Assembly: GCA_030672885.1 (NCBI GenBank)
Contig: DAOVFN010000005.1
Span: 1-12,931 of the forward strand
DNA length: 12,931 nucleotides
Reading direction: 5' to 3'
DNA from: Candidatus Aenigmatarchaeota archaeon
Lineage (GTDB): Archaea > Aenigmatarchaeota > Aenigmatarchaeia > QMZP01
A program made the translations under genes and the position numbers. The notes under the pieces were generated by a model. It made no database searches. It saw only the letters and a program-made list of their open reading frames with translations, and was not told the origin of the DNA. Below, piece after piece: positions 7,471-12,620 of this stretch. How positions within the stretch are numbered: position 1 is the stretch's first letter; every line of letters begins with the position of its first letter.

Positions 7471-7478
7471 TTTAAATA
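7471..7478 (-). promoter_or_regulatory. TATA box of the RPA-like gene (leaderless start)
   Basis: On the minus strand TATTTAAA is centred 25 to 26 bases before the ATG at 7449, the spacing expected between TATA box and transcription start in archaea. No Shine-Dalgarno site is present, consistent with leaderless translation. Confidence 0.7.
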
Positions 7479-7559
7479 GGGCCTCTGGACAATCACCGAT
7501 GCCTGTATGATTAAGCTTAAATACAGGTTCATACAAGAATACTATCAAGGTCACGAACG

Positions 7560-7567
7560 TTTATAAT
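7560..7567 (+). promoter_or_regulatory. TATA box of the cysteine-rich microprotein gene
   Basis: TTTATAAT lies about 31 bases before the ATG at 7595. A start site 25 to 27 bases downstream would be within about five bases of the ATG, so the mRNA would be almost leaderless. Confidence 0.45.
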
Positions 7568-7594
7568 GGCCCCAAGGTTTGGTGTACACACTGA

Positions 7595-7735
7595 ATGATA
7601 TGCCATGATTGCAGAAAGGCAGTTGCCTGCCGGACATGCGAGATGCACAATCCAAAAGGGGCCAAGATTTGCAAGGACTGCTGCATAACCAAAATGAAGG
7701 GACACGCGTGCAGATGGTTCGAACTGTGCTGGTGA
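7595..7735 (+). CDS. 46-residue cysteine-rich microprotein (putative zinc-binding)
   Basis: A short frame from ATG 7595 to TGA 7733-7735 encodes 46 residues, nine of them Cys and three His. The order is CxxC (3-6), CxxC (12-15) with His18, CxxCC (26-30), His37, Cys39 and Cys45. Alternating CxxC pairs with 7- to 10-residue gaps resemble small treble-clef or B-box-like zinc folds; I recognise no exact family. A good TATA box precedes it. The frame remains Cys/Trp-rich on both sides of its stops: KVWCTH just before the upstream TGA at 7592 and WYCNC after the terminal TGA. It may therefore be a remnant of a longer gene or a recoded one. It lies alone between the divergent RPA gene and the convergent eS6 gene. 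Overlapping frames on both strands look like shadows. Confidence 0.5.
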   Translation: MICHDCRKAVACRTCEMHNPKGAKICKDCCITKMKGHACRWFELCW

Positions 7736-7853
7736 GCCAGCACCTTCTGGTACTGCAACTGCAAATCCAGCATGGCTTGGCTATACAGAACACTTTCAGG
7801 GAACTATTCCTTTCCCTATGCGCGTTCCCTATGGTTCGTGATTAGGGAGCCTG

Positions 7854-8537
7854 CTATTTGCTCTCGCCTTTCTCTTTGGCCTCTTCCTTTTGCTCTTCAG
7901 GCTTCTCCTCGGGCTTGGACTTTGCCTCTTCAGGCGCCTTTTCTTCAGCAGGGGTTTCCGGGGTTTCCTTTACCCCTTCCGGTTCGGCCTCTTTTGGCTT
8001 CTCTTCCTTGGATGGCTCTTCTGCCTTCTCTTGGGTAGCCTGTTCCTCGAGTATCTGCTCACTCCTGCTCTTCTCAGGGGCCTTCTTGTCCTCCATCCCC
8101 GCAAGCTCTTTTTGCAGCTTCTCCTTCTTCTCTCCCTCTGTGAACTCCTTTTTCTTCTCTCCCTTGCCTATCAGCTGCTCCAGTGACTTGCTGCCATAGG
8201 TGGCAACCTTCACGTTTATCTGGGATACCGCGGATGATATGGTGTTCCCTCTTACGGACTTCCTCTTCCTCTGCCCACTTGACTCCGGATGGAATCCCGG
8301 ACCCATGCTCAGAAGCAGCCTCTTCCTTGCAATGCCATCTACGTCCTTTCTCATGGGGAATCCCTGGGCATCAGAGCCCCCTGTTATCTGGAACCCGTAT
8401 CCCGAAAGGCCCATGGCATCTCCCTGGACCTTGTCGCCTATTTTCTTTCCCATGAAGCCGGATGCCTTTTGCTCTATCTCCTTCTGAAAGGCCTTCCTGC
8501 TCTTGGGATCAGAGACCACTATCTTGAAATTTGCCAT
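7854..8537 (-). CDS. rps6e: 30S ribosomal protein eS6 with long acidic/lysine C-terminal tail
   Basis: eS6 is a small-subunit protein shared by archaea and eukaryotes. The core fills about residues 1-125: MANFKIVVSDPKSRKAFQKE, GFMGKKIGDKV, LSGYGFQITGGSDAQGFPM, GFHPESSGQRKRKSVRGNTIS and INVKVATYGSKSLEQLI. Archaeal eS6 is typically about 125 to 140 residues; here some 100 residues of Glu/Lys/Pro-rich low-complexity sequence follow, giving 227. I chose ATG 8537 because GGGGGTG precedes it by six bases and MANFK is the family start; a further ATG at 8573 would add twelve residues lying in a leader hairpin. The gene is preceded by a structured leader and its own TATA box. Confidence 0.94.
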   Translation of the reverse strand: MANFKIVVSDPKSRKAFQKEIEQKASGFMGKKIGDKVQGDAMGLSGYGFQITGGSDAQGFPMRKDVDGIARKRLLLSMGPGFHPESSGQRKRKSVRGNTISSAVSQINVKVATYGSKSLEQLIGKGEKKKEFTEGEKKEKLQKELAGMEDKKAPEKSRSEQILEEQATQEKAEEPSKEEKPKEAEPEGVKETPETPAEEKAPEEAKSKPEEKPEEQKEEAKEKGESK

Positions 8538-8697
8538 ACAACACACCCCCAGTTCAGTAAAACCAGCAGCCATGGCTCAGCTGCTTAACCCTGCATATGC
8601 AGGAACGGTTCCACCGGGTTTCAATAATATGCCACTGTGCAACCACCGAAGTGATTCAGTGGCTGTTTGGCATACCTCCCAGGCCATGGGCCTGAGA
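8538..8697 (-). promoter_or_regulatory. Structured 5' leader (about 160 nt) of eS6, or a separate small RNA
   Basis: Three hairpins fit the minus-strand RNA. The first is at 8631-8663: GCCACTG/CAGTGGC (7 bp), a 3-base bulge GCA, then AATCAC/GTGGTT closed by a C(UUCG)G tetraloop; one pair is a U-G wobble. The second is the perfect palindrome CCTGCATATGCAGG at 8590-8603. The third is AGCAGC/GCTGCT at 8565-8585. The end of the first stem (CAGTGGCATA) can instead pair with an upstream TATGCC (about 8672-8677), so two exclusive folds exist. A leader this long is uncommon in archaea. It could be an autoregulatory ribosomal-protein leader or an independent RNA. Confidence 0.5.
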
Positions 8698-8719
8698 TAA
8701 AATAAATTATCCCAAAGGA

Positions 8720-8727
8720 TTTATAAG
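8720..8727 (-). promoter_or_regulatory. TATA box upstream of the eS6 leader
   Basis: The minus strand reads CTTATAAA, predicting transcription start near 8697. It lies in the 26 bases after the protease gene's stop codon, so eS6 probably has its own promoter. A second AT-rich candidate, ATTTATTTTAT, lies at about 8697-8707. Confidence 0.55.
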
Positions 8728-8752
8728 CTTTTTTTCAGGAAACGCCTATGCG

Positions 8753-9928
8753 CTAGACCAGAGCCAGGGCAAAATTGAGAATCAGCACCAGCAGCAGACC
8801 CCAACCCAGCGTGTTCATAATCCTATTTGAATGCTTTGGTACATACTTATCCAGCACAATCCTCCACATCCTTCCGCCGTCCAGGGGTCCCAGGGGCAGG
8901 AGATTGAACGCGCCCACGCCAAGGTTTATGAGAAACAAAAAGAACAGCAGCCCAAAGAAGTCAGGGCTCCTTCCTACGAAGAAATATACAATTCCAGGGC
9001 AGGCCACGCCGTCCTTCAGTCCGAATTCCTGGGATACCCCAACTATCCCTATGAAACCCTTGCCAGAGCCCTCGGCTCCGGGGTCCTCTACGGTGCTCAG
9101 GCTGAACAGCCTCTCGTCACTGCCACTCCTTTCATCAGTCACAGTCCTTATCGTTATCTCCCTTCCCGGACCTATGTCTCCCAGCGCAAGCGACAGGTCG
9201 CCCAGCGTCTCTATGCTATAGTTCTCTATCCCCACTATGGTTCCTGTGAGATTGGCATGTTCTGCAGGGAAACCCTCCATGAGCCCATTATATGCCACCC
9301 CTGCGGGAGCAAAGAACGCTGTGATGGACAGGACAAGCACATTGGCTGCTATCACCGCCAGCACAAAATTCCCGAACGAGCCCGCGGCAAATACCCTGAG
9401 CTGCTTCATGGGCTTCTCCTTTGCGAGTTGCTTCTCGTCCGGCTCCACAAACGCGAGGGGTATCACGGCCAGGAGGCCCCAACCCAGGGTCTTTATCCTG
9501 ATCTTCTCCCTGGCCGCCATTATGCCATGGGAACCCTCATGCACCAGGATAAGCATGAATATGGTGATAATCCAGAACCAGAACGGGACTCCTATGACGC
9601 CTGGAACATACATGGTCTCGGTTGTCGGGCTTGGCAACACAAGCGCCAGTCCAGGAGCGGCTTCTGTGGTAATGCTGGTGGCTGTCATCACAAGCAGCCA
9701 GTAGAATATGTAAACAGATACATAGAACCCAACACCAACTGCCAGCATGCCATATACCCACCAGAGCCTGGGGAACCTCCTTCCAAGCCTTGTCAGGAAC
9801 ACCTTTCCTTTCTTGGTCTTTCTCAGCAGGAGCACGCTCTGCCGCTCGACGTTCTTCGGGTCCTTATAGAAGAACAGCGCAAGAAGGGAGGCAAAAACCA
9901 GTATCGATAATGTGTATAGGTCAAACAT
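8753..9928 (-). CDS. Site-2 protease-type membrane metalloprotease (M50) with PDZ-like domain
   Basis: The 391-residue integral membrane protein has the M50 zinc motif HEGSH (HExxH, 130-134) inside a transmembrane helix (FWIITIFMLILVHEGSHG), a conserved AAGSFGNF (181-188) and the third-ligand motif NLLPLGPLDGGR (342-353, LDG). About residues 205-300 form an extracytoplasmic or luminal PDZ-like segment between catalytic helices. Extra N-terminal helices lie at about 5-20 and 56-82 and a final helix at the C-terminus. Such enzymes cut membrane-anchored substrates within the membrane; the substrate is unknown here. The ATG at 9928 follows GGAGATAA, a good ribosome site, with CTATTTAA (about 9960-9967) as candidate TATA box. 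It lies upstream of eS6 on the same strand. Confidence 0.9.
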   Translation of the reverse strand: MFDLYTLSILVFASLLALFFYKDPKNVERQSVLLLRKTKKGKVFLTRLGRRFPRLWWVYGMLAVGVGFYVSVYIFYWLLVMTATSITTEAAPGLALVLPSPTTETMYVPGVIGVPFWFWIITIFMLILVHEGSHGIMAAREKIRIKTLGWGLLAVIPLAFVEPDEKQLAKEKPMKQLRVFAAGSFGNFVLAVIAANVLVLSITAFFAPAGVAYNGLMEGFPAEHANLTGTIVGIENYSIETLGDLSLALGDIGPGREITIRTVTDERSGSDERLFSLSTVEDPGAEGSGKGFIGIVGVSQEFGLKDGVACPGIVYFFVGRSPDFFGLLFFLFLINLGVGAFNLLPLGPLDGGRMWRIVLDKYVPKHSNRIMNTLGWGLLLVLILNFALALV

Positions 9929-10017
9929 TTATCTCCTTAACCTATTGTCCCGGCCCTGTTAAATAGCTTCACGGAATGCTTTGGCTGTTAGCGAAGGATT
10001 GTCCTCAGAAAATCTTT

Positions 10018-10055
10018 ATTAGTTAATATATTATATAATTAGTTAATTAATTAAC
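10018..10055 (+). promoter_or_regulatory. Promoter with operator-like repeats before the histone-fold gene
   Basis: A TATA element TTATATAAT (10031-10039) is flanked by two exact direct repeats ATTAGTTAAT (10018-10027 and 10038-10047), 20 bp apart, about two helical turns. The second repeat merges into the perfect 14-bp palindrome GTTAATTAATTAAC (10042-10055), which would sit between the TATA box and the start site near 10061. The layout suits a repressor or autoregulation site. Confidence 0.5.
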
Positions 10056-10099
10056 CAATAATGTTTGGCTTATTAACTTAACCATGGAGGTGAACAGTA

Positions 10100-10495
10100 A
10101 TGACGGATGACAAGAGTGCTCCGAAGAGCAAGCCCGAAAAGAAGGCCCCTGCTGAAGAAACAAAGGAAAAGACGGCTTTCCCTGAGGCAGCTGTCGTCAG
10201 GATAATGAAGCGTCACATGGACAAGGAGAAGATGATAAAAAAGGCGGTCAAGGTTGGCATGAACAAGTGGCTCGAACAGATGTGTGCCAATGTGTCCAAG
10301 ACCATGAACCAGTTCCCCTATGTCATGATGACACTCTCTGAGTTCAGTCATGGCAGGAAGATATATGACACACTCGAGGAGTTCGACAAAGAAAAAGAGC
10401 GGATTCTTGCGCACCTCGATGCCATGAAAAAGGATATCGAACGGCTCGAGAGGGACCTTGGCAAGGTTGAAGAGGATGTTATTGAGCTCTCTTGA
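10100..10495 (+). CDS. Divergent histone-fold protein with C-terminal coiled coil
   Basis: The 131-residue protein begins with a Lys/Pro/Glu-rich disordered tail (1-26). Residues 27-90 match the archaeal histone pattern: FPEAAVVRIMKRH (like LPxAPVxRIxR), a long amphipathic central helix (KEKMIKKAVKVGMNKWLEQMCANVSKTM), and a last strand and helix (YVMMTLSEFSHGRKIY, in the place of RKTVKAEDIKLA). A heptad-rich helix (91-131) follows that classical 66- to 70-residue archaeal histones lack. It is likely a DNA-binding or DNA-bridging protein; a histone-fold transcription subunit is the alternative. The start is fixed by a near-perfect GGAGGTGA seven bases upstream. Short T-runs after the stop resemble an archaeal terminator. 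Confidence 0.65.
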   Translation: MTDDKSAPKSKPEKKAPAEETKEKTAFPEAAVVRIMKRHMDKEKMIKKAVKVGMNKWLEQMCANVSKTMNQFPYVMMTLSEFSHGRKIYDTLEEFDKEKERILAHLDAMKKDIERLERDLGKVEEDVIELS

Positions 10496-10502
10496 CGGGG
10501 GG

Positions 10503-10517
10503 GTTTTCCTTTTTTTG
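10503..10517 (+). terminator. T-rich terminator after the histone-fold gene
   Basis: TTTTCCTTTTTTT follows the TGA stop within ten bases, after a G-run. Oligo-T tracts terminate archaeal transcription. Confidence 0.6.
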
Positions 10518-10528
10518 TGTTGTCAACT

Positions 10529-10545
10529 ATGCGGGAGACAGGATT
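10529..10545 (-). repeat. Second copy of the tRNA-Leu 3' end (17 bp)
   Basis: The 17 bases ATGCGGGAGACAGGATT on the plus strand are identical to 10859-10875, which holds the tRNA acceptor and T-stem 3' strand. The copy lies 330 bp beyond the tRNA in the tRNA's direction. It could be the displaced 3' end left by an integration event, an alternative 3' exon, or a piece of a broken second tRNA. Confidence 0.75.
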
Positions 10546-10619
10546 CCCAGCTTACGAGAGCCTTCCGGCTTCTCCACCCTTTGGGGCATACCCCTTCCCC
10601 CCGGGGACACCCTAAAGGG

Positions 10620-10768
10620 CATACCCTGACGGGCACAAGCGAACAGGCAGGCACCCCTCGGTGCGAACAAGCAGGCACAAGCACCTGACGGGCATACCCC
10701 TTCGGGGCATACCCTGACGGGCACAAACAGGCAGGCACCCCTCGGCGCGAACAAGCAGGCACAAGCAC
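10620..10768. repeat. Imperfect direct duplication, about 61-65 bp, period 88
   Basis: Segments 10620-10684 and 10708-10768 are nearly identical; the second lacks GCGA and has one G-to-C-type difference in CTCGGYGCGAAC. Both contain GACGGGCACAA, CAGGCAGGCACCCCTCGG and AACAAGCAGGCACAAGCAC. The spacer carries GGGCATACCCCTTCGGGGCA, itself hairpin-forming. Composition is GC-rich compared with the flanking genes. Confidence 0.85.
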
Positions 10769-10859
10769 CCCGATGGGCACAAGCAAGCTGGGGAGCAACA
10801 AGCAAAATCCCTGCGATGCAGTGGATTGGAGAAAGCAGTAGCTTCTGTAAAAGGTGTAA

Positions 10860-11205
10860 TGCGGGAGACAGGATTTCCGTAAGCCAGAAAGAGTTGCCCA
10901 TCCACTGTTGTTGGGACAACCCCCATTTCATTAGAGGCTGGTTGGGACTGATTGCCAGCTTTGCCGGCAAAAGGAAACCAGCTCCTTTTGGCTTAAGCCT
11001 TTTCTCTTGTGCCCCTGATGGTATGAAAAAGGCTTATTTCGAACCTGCGAAGGCATTGCCCGTCCGGCCCCTCATGGAGCAAGACTCTAAGCCACAGGGC
11101 GTTTGAAACCCTTACACGTTTTCCGTTAACGCTTTTGAGGAGGTCTTTATCCTCATGTAACGGGTTACCTCAACCCTGCCCCTTTGACCGCTCGGACACT
11201 CCCGC
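10860..11205 (-). tRNA. tRNA-Leu(GAG) interrupted by about three introns
   Basis: Reading the minus strand, 11205-11168 gives acceptor GCGGGAG, D-arm TCC/GGG with GGTC in the loop, anticodon stem CAGGG and loop TTGAGG with anticodon GAG. A 67-base intron at position 37/38 follows; its ends pair (AACCC/GGGTT and TTACA/TGTAA). Then come stem CCCTG (11099-11095) and a Leu-type variable arm starting TGGC. About 32 further bases (near 11087-11056) must be removed before GCCTTC. T-stem GCAGG and TTCGA (11048-11039) follow. About 164 bases then interrupt the T-loop, with ends TAAGCC and GGCTTA pairing, before AT, CCTGT and CTCCCGC plus discriminator A (10874-10860). The spliced tRNA would be about 83 nt, with no encoded CCA. 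Exact junctions are uncertain by a few bases because repeats flank them. No TATA box lies just upstream. Confidence 0.8.
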
Positions 11206-11219
11206 ATCAGCTTACGAGA

Positions 11220-11560
11220 ACTTCTGTGCCTCTGGCACATTCTTGTGCATCAGCACGAGAGATGCAGCATCGTGTCTCGTTGACACGAGACATCTCATCA
11301 TCCAGTTGAATGGTGTGAGATGATGACAACTCTCGCAGTGCTGCTGCAAGATCATCGTCTCACTGTGCATAGAGCGATGAGACGTCTCTGCGACAATATC
11401 GTTGGAGACGCAGACATCTCATCATCCAGTTGAATGGTGTGAGATGATGACATCTCTTGCGGCAAGCCGCAAGACTCGCCAGCGCAGTGCCTCCGGCACG
11501 CGCCACCAACAAAGTTGATGGCATAGCCGACGATACCACTTCTGCAAGCTGATACCCCTA
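11220..11560 (-). other. Chain of stable hairpins upstream of the tRNA (possible structured RNA)
   Basis: At least seven strong stems occur in a row. Minus-strand examples are GTGCC/GGCAC twice (about 11226-11238 and 11488-11500), TGTCTCGT/ACGAGACA with a GTCA loop (about 11272-11291), CGTCTC/GAGACG, CGTCTCA/TGAGACG, TCTTGCGGC/GCCGCAAGA (about 11455-11474) and GCCATCAAC/GTTGGTGGC with loop TTT (about 11502-11522). The last contains a T-G pair that is allowed only in the minus-strand RNA, hinting at transcription in the tRNA's direction. TCTGCAAG/CTTGCAGA (about 11541-11587) encloses a further stem. No RNA family is recognised. Confidence 0.5.
11288..11452. repeat. 41-bp hairpin-forming direct repeat, two exact copies
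   Basis: Copies at 11288-11328 and 11412-11452 are identical over 41 bp, with 83 bp between them. Each contains TCATCATC and GATGATGA as an 8-bp stem around CAGTTGAATGGTGTGA. Two copies with a spacer this long do not make a CRISPR array. Confidence 0.9.
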
Positions 11561-11611
11561 CGGTACACAGGTAAGCAACTTGCAGATTTTACCATCTCTG
11601 TAAGCTATTAA

Positions 11612-11774
11612 GAAAAAAGGCTTAATAGGTTAAAAGCTTTACATCGCTTAGGAAGGCGTAGCGGAATGAAATGGAGCAGCCTCCTTTTTGGCTTAAGCCC
11701 TTTCCTTCAGCTATGCTGGAGGTGCCTGCGCAAGCAGTGTATCTTGAAAAAAGGCTTAATATGTTAAAAGCTTT
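11612..11774. repeat. 29-bp direct repeat spanning the end of the PHP gene
   Basis: Copies at 11612-11640 and 11746-11774 match at 28 of 29 bases (AATAGG versus AATATG). The right copy includes the last codons and stop of the PHP gene and the adjoining T-run of its transcript, CCTTTTTT. The left copy carries the same terminator-like T-run. This is duplication of a gene 3' end. Confidence 0.88.
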
Positions 11775-12577
11775 GCCCCACTATAGAGCACAGAACAGCC
11801 TATGGCAAACCCACCCACAACATTCCAGGCCCTGCTTCTGGAGCCCACAAAGCTGTTCATGAGGCTCCTTGATATCCAGGCCTTGGGCCAGCCATAGTTC
11901 CCATCTATATACTTCAGGACATCACCATACGAGTGCGTGAACCTGTCCCGTACCCACTTCACCACGGCTTCCACAGGGACGTATGATGTTCTGAATCCAA
12001 TCCTATCTTTCCTTATCTCCCTGAAGAGCCCGTCCATGTCCTGAGCATCGGCAAAGTTCACCGCAAGTCCCATCATCTCGGCCATATGGACGTCTGAACC
12101 CACCACCATGGGCCTGCTGTTCCCAGCTGCTTTCTTATGCGTGTACCAGTTGGCGAACCGGTCCATGCTGAACGCATTGAAGACCTCCACGGCATCGGCC
12201 TTTATGCACATGTCCTTGATTCCGTCGTTCTTTATGTCATACGGATGCGGAGCAACGGAGAATCCTCCCTGCTCCCCTATCTTCTCAATGGTCTCCTCCA
12301 CAGTGAGGTGGTTTTTCACTTCCTCGTTCAGTCCCAGGCCTATCAGATGGCCCTGTTGTGTGTCTATCTCTATCCCTGGTATGAACATGATTCCCTGCTT
12401 CTTCGCCTCTTCCCTGGCCTCCTTCCACCCGGACACCACCCGGTGGTCGGTTATGGCCAGGCCACCGATTCCTGCCTTCTTGGCCAGCCTGACGACCTGC
12501 CTGGGCGGCATCATGACCTCTGTCGGAATCTTGGTCCCCCGCGAATAATGCGTATGGCAGTGAAGTTCGAATATCAT
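11756..12577 (-). CDS. PHP-domain metal-dependent phosphoesterase with C-terminal hydrophobic segment
   Basis: The PHP family uses metal ions for phosphoester hydrolysis (polymerase-associated exonucleases, histidinol phosphatase and RNase AM/YciV-like enzymes). From ATG 12577 (273 residues) the four motifs are visible: HCHTH (6-10), ITDH (42-45) with GIEI (68-71) and GHLIG (76-80), APHP (109-112) with Glu131, and GSDVH (160-164). I chose this ATG because GGTGAT stands just before it and MIFELHCHTHYS is the usual family start; an upstream frame start at 12625 lies before the promoter. The last 25 or so residues (WNVVGGFAIGCSVLYSGAKLLTY) are hydrophobic and unusual for this soluble family. Substrate is unknown. 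The gene's 3' end is duplicated in the adjacent repeat block. Confidence 0.88.
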   Translation of the reverse strand: MIFELHCHTHYSRGTKIPTEVMMPPRQVVRLAKKAGIGGLAITDHRVVSGWKEAREEAKKQGIMFIPGIEIDTQQGHLIGLGLNEEVKNHLTVEETIEKIGEQGGFSVAPHPYDIKNDGIKDMCIKADAVEVFNAFSMDRFANWYTHKKAAGNSRPMVVGSDVHMAEMMGLAVNFADAQDMDGLFREIRKDRIGFRTSYVPVEAVVKWVRDRFTHSYGDVLKYIDGNYGWPKAWISRSLMNSFVGSRSRAWNVVGGFAIGCSVLYSGAKLLTY

Positions 12578-12608
12578 AGAATCACCATGTGAACCTGAAT
12601 AGGTGTCT

Positions 12609-12620
12609 CTATTTAAATAG
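12609..12620 (-). promoter_or_regulatory. Palindromic TATA box of the PHP gene
   Basis: CTATTTAAATAG is a perfect 12-bp palindrome about 37 bases before the PHP ATG. It predicts transcription start near 12588 and a leader of about 11 bases containing the GGTGAT ribosome site. The box overlaps the last codons and TAG stop of the upstream membrane gene. Confidence 0.65.

Larger units (their letters stand above)
10496..11755. other. 1.26-kb repeat- and hairpin-rich non-coding block around a tRNA gene
   Basis: No frame here looks like a real protein: those present are Cys/Gly/Pro low-complexity readings of repeats or lie across the tRNA. The block contains, from left to right, a copy of the tRNA 3' end (10529-10545), an imperfect 88-bp-period duplication (10620-10768), the tRNA-Leu gene (10860-11205), a run of hairpins with a duplicated 41-bp hairpin (11220-11560) and a duplicated 29-bp piece shared with the end of the PHP gene. 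A related repeat pair, CTCCTTTT(T)GGCTTAAGCC, lies at about 10982 and 11681. Confidence 0.85.

Noticed and set aside
7733..7735. TGA read as selenocysteine or tryptophan in the Cys-rich frame
   Set aside because: Other genes here end in TGA normally and no selenocysteine insertion element was recognised. The idea is kept only as part of the finding on that frame.
7609..7845. 78-residue plus-strand frame and 80-residue minus-strand frame over the microprotein
   Set aside because: Neither has a recognisable domain pattern or start signal; the frame at 7595 has an organised Cys pattern and a TATA box.
8730..8737. T-run as a terminator on the plus strand
   Set aside because: No plus-strand gene precedes it; on the minus strand it is an A-run between the protease stop and the eS6 promoter.
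8831..9910. 359-residue plus-strand frame opposite the site-2 protease
   Set aside because: It is antisense to a gene with intact M50 motifs, has an implausible His/Tyr/Gln-rich composition and no initiation signals.
10523..10970. Overlapping minus-strand frames of 92, 147 and 104 residues rich in Cys, Gly and Pro
   Set aside because: They are readings of the GC-rich repeat field in different frames, contain repeated CACLF/GACLF-type units, cross the tRNA 3' end, and lack ribosome sites and family features.
10529..11205. Circularly permuted tRNA gene
   Set aside because: On the minus strand the 5' half precedes both copies of the 3' end, so the order is normal; cis introns explain the interruption better.
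10529..11205. Trans-spliced (split) tRNA halves joined by complementary flanks
   Set aside because: The shared flank CAGCTTACGAGA is a direct repeat on one strand. Split halves would need complementary tails, which I did not find.
11288..11452. The two exact 41-bp repeats as a CRISPR array
   Set aside because: There are only two copies, the gap of 83 bp is too long for a spacer, and no cas genes are present.
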